Assembly: GCF_009696275.1 (NCBI RefSeq)
Contig: NZ_VUMI01000005.1
Location: 62,001 to 126,000, forward strand
Origin: Eisenbergiella porci
GTDB lineage: Bacteria > Bacillota > Clostridia > Lachnospirales > Lachnospiraceae
Length of the DNA: 64,000 nt
Direction of reading: 5' to 3'
This document shows, piece after piece, positions 10,572-19,900 of the stretch. Both the position numbers and the translations under genes were made by a program. The notes under the pieces are model-generated. The model saw only the letters and a program-made list of their open reading frames with translations, did not search any database and was not told the DNA's origin. How positions within the stretch are numbered: position 1 is the stretch's first letter; every line of letters starts with the position of its first letter.

Positions 10572-10609
10572 TCTTTTTTTCGCCTTTACTGTGCAATTAA
10601 TACGATTAA

Positions 10610-11040
10610 ATTTTCTCTTTTATTTTGACTGGTTACAATTGTCATTACAATATCACTGGCTGATAAATATCATGAAAATCTGGGATAAACTGCTTTTGCT
10701 TTTCATACCATGCCCGTTTTACAATGAGTTCATCAATCACCCAGGCTGGAACAGGAACGCACCGGATACTATTTGAAGTTCTTGTTTCAACTTTCTGTGT
10801 CGTCAGAATTTCTGTTTCCGCATTGATATTACTTCCCAGCTGTCTCTTAATATATATTGCACCTGATGAAAAGTCAACATCTTATCCGCCAGGTGATAGT
10901 TTGACATATATTGCCCTGCTATACGAATCGTATATCTCTCCACATCAAAATTTTCATGCCGGAGACCACGAATCTCTCCTGATCTGAGTCCAGCAAAAAG
11001 GCCAGGGAGAATTTCAAAATAGCAGCCAAGATGCTCAGAT
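10610..11040 (-). pseudogene. Remnant of a tyrosine recombinase (integrase)
   Basis: No intact frame, but two minus-strand frames read like the catalytic domain of a phage or ICE integrase. From about 11038 one frame gives FEILPGLFAGLRSGEIRGLR, the box-I region with its catalytic Arg, followed by HENFDVERYTI. After a frame change near 10830 another frame gives TRTSNSIRCVPVPAWVIDEL, the conserved strand and helix after box I. The later His-x-x-Arg and Tyr boxes are missing. Start and end are approximate. This indicates a lost mobile element next to the conserved rng operon. Confidence 0.65.
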
Positions 11041-11089
11041 GATTAATTTTTTCAGCTTCTCCAGCCTCTTTTTGGCTTTATACCCTCCT

Positions 11090-11850
11090 TCCAGTGTGTC
11101 TTTCCGTACGCTGGGGGTTGTGGCTCTTCTTCAGCCGCTGCAGACCTGGGCGGTGAACAGAATCGAAATTTATTTCCCATGGGACAGCCCTCATGAATAC
11201 GGTGCGCCAGGTGGGCGGTTCCATCATCAGCGCCCTTTTGGTAACAGTCATGTCCGTTTCTGCCAGGGACAATGGGGATATGAAGGGAATTGAGACTTCT
11301 TTTCTGGTAACTTCCATTCTTGTTTTTCTCTCCCTCGCTGTCAGCGCCGTATTGATGCGCCCGAAAAAAAAGTGCGGAAGAAAGCAGGGAAAAAGAATCT
11401 GCCCGCCGCTTTGCCGGAAGATTCTTCCCATATTATCATCACAATTGCCCGGGAATACGGGAGCGGCGGCCGGGAGATCGGCCTGAAGGTTGCCCGGGCA
11501 TTGAAAATCCCTTTTTATGACCGGGAACTGATCGCCATGGAAGCCCGTGAATGCGGATTGTCCAGCGATTATGTAGAATCAACTGAGGAAGGCCTTTCAC
11601 TGCGAGATACCGCATGGAACTGGGCCGCTCAAAGCTATGGTGCCTTTGAGACCCATCTTTTTACGTCTCTTTCAAGCACAGCGGCAGGTCATCAGGCAGA
11701 TCGCCCGAAAAGGCTCCTGCGTCATTATCGGGCGGTGCGCTGACTATATTTTAAAAGATTATCCCGGCTGCCTGCGCATCTTTATCCGCTCTGATCCAGA
11801 CCAAAGGCGGCAGTGCATCAGAAGATTCCTGGCAGTTTCTGTTATTTCAC
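11090..11850 (+). pseudogene. Decayed MFS exporter joined to cytidylate-kinase-like domain
   Basis: Three frames carry pieces in order. PLQTWAVN (about 11134-11157) and then, after a frameshift near 11160, SHGTALMNTVRQVGGSI and a hydrophobic helix, together matching the last helices of DHA2-type (EmrB/QacA) exporters. At an A8 run (about 11363) the frame changes again to IIITIAREYGSGGREIG, typical of cytidylate-kinase-like proteins, and after another shift near 11680 to SCVIIGRCADYILKDYPGCL. The N-terminal ten or so helices are absent. The piece was probably a fused transporter-kinase protein; the fusion is inferred from the missing stop between the parts. Confidence 0.75.
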
Positions 11851-11861
11851 AACTCCTTAGC

Positions 11862-12257
11862 TTATTGTCCGGTATCTGACTTATCATGTAAAGTATAAGG
11901 AAACTGGCTGATAAAATCAACGAGTTTTGTTTCCTGCACATTGACAGCCGCTTCAATCTGCTGTGCGGTGATGCCCGCAATACTGATATCCTGCCCCCGG
12001 CAAAAATAATAAATACCAAATAACAGCACTGCAATAACAAGCCGCAGGCCAAAGGAGGACATATGTACGCTTTCATCCGGACGGGAATACTCCGCCGCAG
12101 TCAACGGATAGCCATATTCGTCAAAGCCGCCGTAGCTGTCGCTTTTTCCATAAAGAATTTCTTCCCGTGTGCGGATACGCATCTGGTTATTGTGGTTTTC
12201 TTCTCTTATCAGGCGCATCAGCTCCAGTCTGCGCTGGGTGTTATTATCCTGGTTCAT
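11862..12257 (-). CDS. Hypothetical protein, one membrane segment
   Basis: 131 residues, not recognised. The first 60 are polar and basic-acidic mixed (NNTQRRLELMRLIREENHNN), followed by one transmembrane helix (LRLVIAVLLFGIYYFC, about 70-85) and a 45-residue tail. With a cytoplasmic N-terminus it would be a bitopic membrane protein. A GGAGG box lies 6 nt before the ATG. It is downstream of the MATE gene, separated by a hairpin at about 12273-12300 whose 3' arm adjoins this ribosome-binding site. Confidence 0.65.
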   Translation of the reverse strand: MNQDNNTQRRLELMRLIREENHNNQMRIRTREEILYGKSDSYGGFDEYGYPLTAAEYSRPDESVHMSSFGLRLVIAVLLFGIYYFCRGQDISIAGITAQQIEAAVNVQETKLVDFISQFPYTLHDKSDTGQ

Positions 12258-12334
12258 AAACGACCTCCGGCTCCGGAAGCTTTTTTAATTCCCGGAGCCA
12301 GTTTTATTCTTATTAAAAAATATGACCGGATATG

Positions 12335-13711
12335 TCAGGACATACCAGTTTTTTTGTGGGACAGCCTGCGATATTCCCGCAGGAACAGAATGCTGGTTAC
12401 AGTAACCGCAATCGTATCAGCCACCGGTTCGGCCAGGAATACGCCGAATACCTTATCAGGAAGTATGGCGGGCAGCAGGAAAATAAGCGGTATCAGCAAA
12501 ATAACCTTTCTTAAAAGCGCCAGAAAAACAGAGGTCAGCGCGTTGCCCAGGGCAATAAAGGTTTGCTGACAGGCAATTTGGATGCCAAACAGCAGGGATG
12601 CCGCCATATAAATACGGATAGCCCATTCCGTATAAACAGCCAGTTCTGCATTGCCTGTAAAAATGGCAATAAAAATCTGTGGCAGGAACATGGCAATCGC
12701 CCACAGCAGCGTGCTGTATGCAAGGCATGCAACCAGCAGCAGGCGGAAAGCCTTCTTCACACGGTCAATGCTTCCGGCGCCGTAATTAAAGCTGATAATG
12801 GGCTGCGCGCCCTGGGTCATTCCCTGAAGCGGGAGCATGGAGAACTGCATGACACTGGTCATAATAGTCATGGCCCCTACTGCGATATCTCCGCCGTATT
12901 TTAACAGAGAGGTATTAAAGCATACGGAAATGATGCTTTCCGTAAACTGCATAATAAAGGGAGACACGCCAAGACCGATGCTGGGAAGGATAATGGCCGC
13001 CGACAACTTCAGGTTTTTCCTGCGGATGCGCAGAGAACTTTTATCGGAGGAAAGGAAACGAAGCACCCAGCCAAAGGATACTGCCTGGGAAAGAATAGTG
13101 GCGAGCGCCGCACCTCTGACGCCCATATTCAGGCCGAAAATAAAAATCGGATCAAGGATAATATTGCAGACAGCGCCGATTGCTACGGTAAGCATACCGG
13201 TTTTGGCATAGCCCTGGGCATTGATAAAGGCATTCAGGCCGAGAGATATCTGTACAAATAAGGTTCCTATGCCATAGATCTGCATGTAGGCCCAGGCGTA
13301 GCCGATGGTATTTTCACTGGCTCCAAATAGCAGCAGAATCGGCTGGCCAAACAGCAAAATTACCGCCGTGAGCACAATTGCCATCAAAACAAGCATAGTG
13401 GTACAGTTGCCCAGTATTTTTTCTGCGGTTTCGTTATCCCCTTTTCCCATCATAATTGAGGCCCGCGGCGCACCGCCCATGCTTACCAGAGCCGCAAATG
13501 CGGAAATGGCCATGATAACGGGCATTGTTACGCCTACACCCGTCAAGGCGCTGGGACCCACCTCCGGTATGTGGCCGATATACATGCGGTCAACCATGTT
13601 ATACATAACATTGATGATTTGTGCCAATATGGCAGGCAGCGCCAGCCTGAAAAGAAGCTTCCCGATACTGCCGTTTCCAAGATCGGCTTCTTTTTCCTTT
13701 GTTGCTTTCAT
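12335..13711 (-). CDS. MATE-family multidrug/metabolite exporter
   Basis: 458 residues with about 12 hydrophobic segments. Typical MATE features include the opening SIGKLLFRLALPAILAQI, the MVDRMYIG motif in helix 2 and the repeat of that pattern in the second half (GMTQGAQPIISFNYGAG). These antiporters use Na+ or H+ gradients to expel cationic compounds. An AAGGGG box precedes the ATG. A consensus-like promoter with a palindrome just downstream of it lies 370 nt upstream (14052-14107), so regulation by a repressor is plausible. The substrate is unknown. Confidence 0.9.
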   Translation of the reverse strand: MKATKEKEADLGNGSIGKLLFRLALPAILAQIINVMYNMVDRMYIGHIPEVGPSALTGVGVTMPVIMAISAFAALVSMGGAPRASIMMGKGDNETAEKILGNCTTMLVLMAIVLTAVILLFGQPILLLFGASENTIGYAWAYMQIYGIGTLFVQISLGLNAFINAQGYAKTGMLTVAIGAVCNIILDPIFIFGLNMGVRGAALATILSQAVSFGWVLRFLSSDKSSLRIRRKNLKLSAAIILPSIGLGVSPFIMQFTESIISVCFNTSLLKYGGDIAVGAMTIMTSVMQFSMLPLQGMTQGAQPIISFNYGAGSIDRVKKAFRLLLVACLAYSTLLWAIAMFLPQIFIAIFTGNAELAVYTEWAIRIYMAASLLFGIQIACQQTFIALGNALTSVFLALLRKVILLIPLIFLLPAILPDKVFGVFLAEPVADTIAVTVTSILFLREYRRLSHKKTGMS

Positions 13712-14078
13712 AGATAAAATCCCCTTTCAATAGTTGTATTGTGGCTGCCCTGAGGGATGCCGCCAAATACAGCATTCTTCTGTCCTGGCTGGGTAGCGAT
13801 ATCTGGTATACCTGTGAAACCTCAGGCTTTTTCCTAACGCTGGCAGTAATTGAGTTATTGTAACGGCCTTGAATATAATAGACTTTCAAGGTTGGAGCCT
13901 CAGATACTGTCCTCTCTTTAAATAAAATAACTTTCGATGACTTTCATAACAAATCATGAGCCTTCCCAGGCATATCAGAATTTTTCCATTAGCCAGGAAA
14001 AACAGTGCTTCGGATAGCGGCATATTCCAGTAGTTTTTTATATATTGATTTGTTCTAAAAAGAACTAATCTGATAAAT
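13712..14078 (-). other. Long 5' region of the MATE gene, no supported gene
   Basis: About 370 nt between the promoter and the MATE start. A 73-codon frame (13886-14107) is open but resembles no family I can name and has no good ribosome-binding site. It could be a decayed regulator; nothing supports calling it a gene. Confidence 0.4.
14052..14065. promoter_or_regulatory. Palindrome downstream of MATE promoter, candidate operator
   Basis: Perfect inverted repeat GTTCT-AAAA-AGAAC. It lies 13 nt downstream of the -10 box, where a repressor would block transcription. No regulator gene is adjacent. Confidence 0.45.
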
Positions 14079-14107
14079 AATATACAGTGAAAGCGGACGG
14101 TTGTCAA
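14079..14107 (-). promoter_or_regulatory. Sigma-A promoter upstream of MATE gene
   Basis: Minus strand TTGACA (14102-14107), 17-nt spacer, TATATT (14079-14084). Confidence 0.75.
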
Positions 14108-14288
14108 TTAAATTTCTCACTTCCTAATATATTCTTTTTTTCGAAAATACATGGTGCGAATATTCCGGGGTTTTTATGTTCACTTCACATTCGAACCAGC
14201 ATCTCATACTCAAACAAACCTTTAGTATTCTATGTTCTGCTTACATTATCCACAAAATAAATCTTCACATAAAATTAGACTGAATAAG

Positions 14289-14325
14289 AAAAAAGAGGCA
14301 GGCCTTCAACTTACCGGCCTGTCTC
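14289..14325 (-). terminator. Rho-independent terminator of the his operon
   Basis: Arms GAGACAGGCC and GGCCTGCCTC (one mismatch) followed on the minus strand by six T. It lies about 100 nt beyond the hisIE stop. Confidence 0.8.
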
Positions 14326-14427
14326 CTGAATACTGCATTTATTTCTATTCTTTTTTGTATAATCAGAAACTAACCATTAATTCCGGACAAAACTACTTTT
14401 CCAAAGCAAAAATCAAAGAAAAAGGAT

Positions 14428-15720
14428 CTATCGATTTGCCAGCTCCGCAGTAATTTCTTCCCAGGTAACATCTTTTTCAGCCATAAGGACCATCATATGG
14501 TAAAGGAAATCGCAGATTTCATACTTAATCTCATTGGGGTTGGGATTTTTGGCGGCGATAACGATTTCGGTGGCCTCTTCTCCCAGTTTTTTCAGGATTT
14601 TATCAATGCCTTTGTCAAACAGATAATTGGTGTAAGAGCCTTCCTTGGGATTCTCCTTACGATCCTTGATAACGGCAAAGACATCTTCGAAAACCTTCAA
14701 CGGGTTATGCTGAGTGTCCGCGGTGTCGTCCAGGGTGAGTATTTCGTTGAAAAAGCAGCTGTAGGAGCCTGTATGGCAGGCAGCCCCAATCTGTACCACG
14801 CGGGCGAGGATGGTATCCATGTCGCAGTCTGCGTGAAGGGATTTGACATACTGATAGTGGCCGCTTGTTTCGCCCTTGATCCAAAGCTCCTGGCGGCTTC
14901 TGCTGTAGTAGGTCATTTTACCTGTATGTATGGTCGCCAGATAGGCTTCTTCGTTCATATATGCCTGCATGAGAACCGCGTCAGTTTTGTAGTCCTGTAC
15001 AATTACGGGAATCATGCCATCGGAATTCAGTTTGAAATCAGACCACTGATAGGCGGCGGTAATTTCGGAAACCTCTATGCCGTTATCTCGGCAGAGCTTT
15101 TTCAGCGCTTCGATTTCTTTATAGTTATCATTCACAAGCTTGCCTGCGATGCCGTCCACATTTTCCATTTTCAGGATTTCAATGATTTTTACCAGGGAGA
15201 TCTCAGGAAGCGTTGTAATGACAGGAACAGGGCTGATTTCGGCCGTTTCCTTCAGGATGGCCGGCTCCCGGACGAGAACGCTGCTGATATATTGGTTGAT
15301 CAGAGCGCACTGCTCCCTGATCACCTTACTGCTGTCTGTCATCGCAAGCAGCTTATCCGCGCCGAATTTCAGGGAGACCTCACGGGTGACTGCAATATTA
15401 TCTTCTTCCGTATAATCAAGCACCGCCTGACGGCATCCGGCATAGAGTAGTTTTTTCACGTCTTCCATGCGGTGGATCGCACCGGCGCCGATTACGGGAA
15501 CGGCCACGGTGGCGCATATTTCTTTGATGATGTCTATGGCTTCCTCATGCTCCCTGTCAGTGGAGGAAAGGTCGAATACGATGATGCCGTCGCATTTGTT
15601 GTCACTGTAGCTCTCTGCCAAAGCCACCGGATCAATGCTGACCTCATGCCAATCATCAAGACCTCTTACCGCTCTCTTCTGATACAAATAAATACATGGC
15701 AAAAATTTTTTTGAGTTCAT
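14428..15720 (-). CDS. hisIE: HisIE fused to an N-terminal HisF-like barrel
   Basis: 430 residues in three parts. About 1-220 resemble a HisF/HisA TIM barrel, but the motif that is IPCLDVKDGRVVKG in HisF reads [14 protein letters not shown], so the catalytic Asp11 is Tyr. About 221-325 is phosphoribosyl-AMP cyclohydrolase (HisI) with [13 protein letters not shown] and ACHTGSYSC, the Zn/Mg ligands. About 335-430 is phosphoribosyl-ATP pyrophosphohydrolase (HisE) with [12 protein letters not shown] and [10 protein letters not shown]. It performs steps 2 and 3 of histidine synthesis; the barrel is probably not an active HisF. An AGGAG box precedes the ATG. Last gene of the operon. Confidence 0.93.
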   Translation of the reverse strand: MNSKKFLPCIYLYQKRAVRGLDDWHEVSIDPVALAESYSDNKCDGIIVFDLSSTDREHEEAIDIIKEICATVAVPVIGAGAIHRMEDVKKLLYAGCRQAVLDYTEEDNIAVTREVSLKFGADKLLAMTDSSKVIREQCALINQYISSVLVREPAILKETAEISPVPVITTLPEISLVKIIEILKMENVDGIAGKLVNDNYKEIEALKKLCRDNGIEVSEITAAYQWSDFKLNSDGMIPVIVQDYKTDAVLMQAYMNEEAYLATIHTGKMTYYSRSRQELWIKGETSGHYQYVKSLHADCDMDTILARVVQIGAACHTGSYSCFFNEILTLDDTADTQHNPLKVFEDVFAVIKDRKENPKEGSYTNYLFDKGIDKILKKLGEEATEIVIAAKNPNPNEIKYEICDFLYHMMVLMAEKDVTWEEITAELANR

Positions 15721-15782
15721 TGGCTCTCCTGCTCTTTCGTTTGCTTTTTCCGTAATACTATCCGCACAGTTCTTCCGGCACG

Positions 15783-15822
15783 GCGGAAGAAATCCCGGAA
15801 TTATGCCGGAAATTCCTTCCGC
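15783..15822 (-). repeat. Hairpin between hisB and hisIE
   Basis: Outer arms GCGGAAG and CTTCCGC with a partly paired interior (CCCGG/CCGG). It begins right after the hisB stop, at the place where hisH, hisA and hisF stand in complete operons. There is no T run, so it is more likely an RNA stability element than a terminator. Confidence 0.5.
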
Positions 15823-16440
15823 TTACAGGCTTCCCTTGGTGCTCAGGACCCCGTCAATGCGTTCATCGTATCCTGTAGCCATATCAAGCGCCTTGGCAAA
15901 TGCCTTGAACATGGCCTCCGCCATATGATGGCTGTTCTGACCGGACAGCATTTTCAGGTGGAGGTTCATGGCGGCGCTATAGGATACTGCATAGAAAAAC
16001 TCCCGGAGCAGCTGGCTGTCCAGCGTGCCTATTACAGGCGTGGGAAAGCTGCAGTCGAATTCCAGCCAGGGTCTTCCGCAAAGATCCACGGCGCTTAAAG
16101 CAAGCGCATCATCCATGGGAAGCATGAAAAAACCATAACGGCGGATACCGGCCTTGTCTCCTGCAGCCTGGGCAATGGCCTGGCCCAGGACGATCCCGGT
16201 ATCTTCCACAGTATGATGGCCGTCCACATGCAGATCACCGTTGACCTGGACGGTCAAGTCAAAAAAACCATGCTTGGCAAAGCCCTCCAGCATATGATCG
16301 AAAAAACCGATGCCCGTATGAATATCGCTTTTCCCGCTTCCGTCCAGATTCAACGTCAGAGTGATATCTGTTTCTCTGGTGGTTCTTTTCATGCATGCGC
16401 ACCGCTGTGCCCGGTGTACTCCTTCCGCGTCCTGTCCCAT
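15823..16440 (-). CDS. hisB: Imidazoleglycerol-phosphate dehydratase HisB
   Basis: 205 residues. The Mn-binding motifs DGHHTVEDTGI and HHMAEAMFKAFAKAL are intact. It makes imidazole-acetol phosphate, step 6 of the pathway. There is no fused phosphatase, as expected outside enterobacteria. The ATG at 16440 is chosen because AGGAGGA stands 6 nt before it; the family-typical start MKRTTRETDI at 16392 has no such box. This gives an N-terminal extension of 16 residues rich in Cys/Arg. Confidence 0.94.
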   Translation of the reverse strand: MGQDAEGVHRAQRCACMKRTTRETDITLTLNLDGSGKSDIHTGIGFFDHMLEGFAKHGFFDLTVQVNGDLHVDGHHTVEDTGIVLGQAIAQAAGDKAGIRRYGFFMLPMDDALALSAVDLCGRPWLEFDCSFPTPVIGTLDSQLLREFFYAVSYSAAMNLHLKMLSGQNSHHMAEAMFKAFAKALDMATGYDERIDGVLSTKGSL

Positions 16441-16463
16441 GACCAATCCTCCTGAAAAAATAA

Positions 16464-17753
16464 TTATTCAAATCTAACTTTAATCGAATTTGCATGTGCA
16501 GTCAAGCCTTCCCGTTCGGCAAAAAGCTCGATATCCTTATGGGCTTTTTCCAGAGCGTCCCGCGAATAGGAAATGATGCTTGTTTTTTTCATAAAATCAT
16601 CCACATTTAAGGGTGAGAAAAATTTGGCGGTTCCGTTGGTGGGAAGCACATGGTTGGGGCCGGCGAAGTAATCACCCAGCGGCTCGCTGGAGTATTCCCC
16701 AAGGAAAATAGCGCCGGCATTCCTGATCTTTGTCATAACGGAAAAAGGATCCTTTGTCAGGATTTCCAGATGCTCAGAGGCAATTTCGTTGGCGGTTTCC
16801 ACCGCCTCGTCCAAATCCTGAGCAATCAGGATATACCCGTAATTGTCCAGTGATTTTTGAATGGTTTCCCTGCGGCTTAACGTAGTAAGGAAGCCGTCAA
16901 TTTCTTCCGATACCTTTTCCGCCAGTTCTTCACTTGTGGCGATGAGGATGGCGCTTGCCAGCTCATCATGTTCCGCCTGGGAAAGCAGATCCGCCGCCAC
17001 ATAACGGGGATTGGCCGTTTCGTCGGCAATGACCAGAATTTCACTGGGACCTGCAATGGAGTCAATGCTCACATAGCCGAAGCAGGCTTTTTTTGCAAGA
17101 GCGACAAAAATATTGCCGGGGCCGGTAATTTTATCCACCTTGGGAATGCTTTCGGTTCCGAAGGCCATGGCGGCAATGGCCTGCGCGCCGCCCACCTTGT
17201 AGATTTCATTGACGCCTGCCACAGCTGCCGCCGCCAGTGTACCGGGATTTACCTTCCCATCGGCGCCGGGGGGCGTTGTCATGATAATGCGTTCCACGCC
17301 CGCCACCCTGGCAGGTATTACATTCATCAGGACGCTGGAGGGATACGCAGCCTTTCCGCCCGGCACATATACGCCTGCAGTTGCGATGGGAAGGTGCTTC
17401 ATGCCCAGAATGGTGCCGTCCGGCCTGGGATCAAACCAGCTGGAACGCAGCTGCTTTTCGTGGAACCGGCGGATATTTTCCGCGGAACGTTTCATCACCT
17501 CCAGGAATTCGCTTCCTACCGATTCAAAGGCCTCTTCGATTTCCTCTCTGGTGACAAGAAGATTTTCAGCCGAAATTTCACAGTGGTCAAATTGGCGGGT
17601 ATAGGAAAAGACAGCCTCATCCCCTTTTGTACGTACCTGGAAAATGATATCGGCCACAATGTCCTCATACTGACCATAATTGTTGGGGCTTCTTTTCAGC
17701 AGATCATTCAGCAGGTTCTGCTTTGTATTTTCAGATAGCTTTAATGTTCTCAT
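16464..17753 (-). CDS. hisD: Histidinol dehydrogenase HisD
   Basis: 429 residues from the ATG at 17753, which follows an AGGAGG box. Motifs: VPGGKAAYPSSVLM, GPGNIFVALAKK, GPSEILVIAD, EHDELASAILIATS and GPNHVLPTNGTAKF, covering NAD, substrate and Zn sites. It performs the last two oxidations, L-histidinol to L-histidine. Directly upstream of the ribosome-binding site is a doubled 11-bp sequence, GTATGTACCGG (17763-17788). Confidence 0.96.
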   Translation of the reverse strand: MRTLKLSENTKQNLLNDLLKRSPNNYGQYEDIVADIIFQVRTKGDEAVFSYTRQFDHCEISAENLLVTREEIEEAFESVGSEFLEVMKRSAENIRRFHEKQLRSSWFDPRPDGTILGMKHLPIATAGVYVPGGKAAYPSSVLMNVIPARVAGVERIIMTTPPGADGKVNPGTLAAAAVAGVNEIYKVGGAQAIAAMAFGTESIPKVDKITGPGNIFVALAKKACFGYVSIDSIAGPSEILVIADETANPRYVAADLLSQAEHDELASAILIATSEELAEKVSEEIDGFLTTLSRRETIQKSLDNYGYILIAQDLDEAVETANEIASEHLEILTKDPFSVMTKIRNAGAIFLGEYSSEPLGDYFAGPNHVLPTNGTAKFFSPLNVDDFMKKTSIISYSRDALEKAHKDIELFAEREGLTAHANSIKVRFE

Positions 17754-17882
17754 GCTTCCTCCTGTATGTACCGGCGCCGTATGTACCGGATGGAAAATAT
17801 GATACCAGGCAGCTGTACATGTCAGAACAGCCGCTGACATTTTCTCATGTACACTCTGCCGGCCGGTGATATTTTACAGCTG

Positions 17883-18539
17883 CTATTGCTGCATCTGCTC
17901 CCGCAGCTTCTTTATCAGACTTTTTATCCGTTCAGGCTGCATCTGCATGCTCACCTGATTGACTATCATTCTGGCGGACAGAGGACAGACCTCTTCCAGC
18001 ACCTCCAGGCCGTTTTCCCGGAGAGTACTTCCCGTTTCCACGATATCCACGATAACATCAGAAAGCCCCACGATAGGCCCCAGCTCCACAGAGCCGTTCA
18101 GCTTGATGATATCCACGGTCTGATGCTTCTTATTATAAAAATAATCCTTGGCAATGTTGGGGTATTTGCTGGCTACCCGGATCATCTCGTGATGTTTGAG
18201 AAGCTCCCTGGCTTCTGACGGCCCGCAGACGCACATACGGCATTTCCCGAAACCCAAATCCAGCACTTCATATACCCGTCTGCCCTCCTCCAGCAGGGTA
18301 TCCTTGCCCACAACGCCGATATCGGCGGCGCCGTATTCCACATAGGTGGGAACGTCAGGCCCTTTTGAGAGGAAAAATTTCAGTTTCAGTTCTTCATTTA
18401 CAAAAATCAGCTTTCTGGAGGACTTATCCTTCATTTCTTCACAGGTGATGCCCACCTCTTCCAGAAGCTCCAGTGTTTTATTGGCAAGCCTGCCCTTGGC
18501 AAGGGCAAAAGTAAGATATCTGTTCTCGTCCATTTTCAT
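17883..18539 (-). CDS. hisG: ATP phosphoribosyltransferase catalytic subunit, short form
   Basis: 218 residues. It starts the pathway by joining ATP and PRPP. This is the short HisG, without the C-terminal regulatory domain, which needs HisZ as partner; hisZ is the gene just upstream. Motifs: LAKGRLANKT at the start, ADIGVVGKDTL and the PRPP loop VDIVETGSTLRENGL. The ATG at 18539 has AAAGGA six nt before it. A second ATG two codons later is possible. Confidence 0.94.
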   Translation of the reverse strand: MKMDENRYLTFALAKGRLANKTLELLEEVGITCEEMKDKSSRKLIFVNEELKLKFFLSKGPDVPTYVEYGAADIGVVGKDTLLEEGRRVYEVLDLGFGKCRMCVCGPSEARELLKHHEMIRVASKYPNIAKDYFYNKKHQTVDIIKLNGSVELGPIVGLSDVIVDIVETGSTLRENGLEVLEEVCPLSARMIVNQVSMQMQPERIKSLIKKLREQMQQ

Positions 18540-18571
18540 CCGTATCCTTTCATTTGCTGCCCGGTACCGTA

Positions 18572-19819
18572 TCAGTCCAGGATTTCTTCCGCACATCCGC
18601 CTTCCGATGGCAGATAATAAAATGCCTTCTGCATATGCGCCCGGGCTTTTTCCCGGTAAATCCTGATTCTGTCCGCAAAGGCGCTGTCCTGGGCCGTTCT
18701 GGAGGCCACGGATGCGGGGATCAGTTCCGTGGGAACACCGTCCGCCCGGAGAGCTGCCGCCTTTTCCAGCGCATCCCGGAAGCGTCCCTCTTCATATATA
18801 ATAAGGATACCCTCGGCGGCAGGCTGAGGCTTACGCTTCTGACGGGACAACGCCTCCAGCAAATCATCCACTACAATGACAAAACCGATGGCCGGCGCAT
18901 CCTTCCCGAAATATTTCAGAAGGCTGTTGTAACGGCCGCCCTTGGCAACCGCGTCACCCACGCCGTAGGTATAAGCCTTAAAAATGACGCCTGTATAATA
19001 ACGGTATTTACTCAGAAGCCCCAAATCAAAGGAAACATACTTCTCCACACCGTATTCGCACAGAACCTGATACAGCTCCTCCAGCCGTTCCACAGCCTGG
19101 AGGGAACGCTCGTTGTTCACAAGCTTCCTGGCCTGCTGCAGCGCTTCCGCAGAACCGAACAGATCGTTCACCTTCAGCAAAATCTCACAGTAATCCCTGC
19201 GGACGGCCTTCTGCTCCAACAGCTCCTGGGCGCCGAAAAAATTCTTGCTGGATATAAAATCGCGCAGCTCATTTTCCGTTTCTTCATCCAGTCCGGCCTG
19301 GGAGCAGATTCCCTTGAAATATTCCACCTCACCGATGCTCACCTGGAAATCCTCCAGCCCGGAGGCCTTCAGGGCTTCCACCACCATGGCGATCATTTCA
19401 CCGTCCGCCTGAACGGAAGGCTCCTGTATGAGTTCGGCTCCCAGCTGGGTCACCTCCTTCAGCTTCCCCTGAAGGCTGGAGGTATTGGTAAAGGTATTTC
19501 CCAGATAGGAGAAACGGATGGGAAGCTTTTCATCCATAAAGTATTTTGCGGCGCAGCGCGCCATGGAAGGGGTAAAATCAGGCCGCAGAACGAGGGTATT
19601 GCCCTCCTTGTCAAAAAATTTATATAGCTCCCGGGATGGTGTGGTGCCGATTTCCCGGCTGAACACATCGAAAAATTCAAAGGTAGGCGTCTGGATATCC
19701 TGATAGCCAAAGGAACGCAGGGTATGGTGCAGCTTTTCTTCCACCAGCAGCTTTCTCAAATATTCTTCGCCGTAAATGTCCCGGACTCCTTCCGGGGTAT
19801 GTACTAATGGTTTACTCAT
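18572..19819 (-). CDS. hisZ: ATP phosphoribosyltransferase regulatory subunit HisZ
   Basis: 415 residues. It resembles class II histidyl-tRNA synthetase: THTP-like start (VHTPEGVRDIYGEE), motif 2 region TLVLRPDFTPSMAR, and the HisRS-type RYYTGVIFKAYT. It lacks a HisRS anticodon domain of normal type, and its place before a short hisG marks it as HisZ, which carries the histidine feedback site. The ATG at 19819 follows GAGAGG. First gene of the operon, behind the promoter at 19901-19929. Confidence 0.92.
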   Translation of the reverse strand: MSKPLVHTPEGVRDIYGEEYLRKLLVEEKLHHTLRSFGYQDIQTPTFEFFDVFSREIGTTPSRELYKFFDKEGNTLVLRPDFTPSMARCAAKYFMDEKLPIRFSYLGNTFTNTSSLQGKLKEVTQLGAELIQEPSVQADGEMIAMVVEALKASGLEDFQVSIGEVEYFKGICSQAGLDEETENELRDFISSKNFFGAQELLEQKAVRRDYCEILLKVNDLFGSAEALQQARKLVNNERSLQAVERLEELYQVLCEYGVEKYVSFDLGLLSKYRYYTGVIFKAYTYGVGDAVAKGGRYNSLLKYFGKDAPAIGFVIVVDDLLEALSRQKRKPQPAAEGILIIYEEGRFRDALEKAAALRADGVPTELIPASVASRTAQDSAFADRIRIYREKARAHMQKAFYYLPSEGGCAEEILD

Positions 19820-19862
19820 CTGAACCTCTCTCCTTTTGTTTTTCACTTCATTACATTAACGT

Positions 19863-19884
19863 GCTAATTTAGTACCATATTAGC
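19863..19884. promoter_or_regulatory. Palindrome in his leader, candidate operator
   Basis: 22-nt inverted repeat with halves GCTAATTTAGT and GCTAATATGGT (9 of 11 match), about 17 nt downstream of the -10 box and before hisZ. No T-box is present, so a repressor is a reasonable control. A TrpR-type repressor (HisR/YerC) controls his genes in some Firmicutes; I have not matched its motif. Confidence 0.5.
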
Positions 19885-19900
19885 AAAGCAAACTATCAAT

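Noticed and set aside
13886-14107. 73-codon minus-strand frame before the MATE gene
   Set aside because: Considered as a decayed MarR-type regulator, but no helix-turn-helix or ribosome-binding site could be supported; it also overlaps the promoter.
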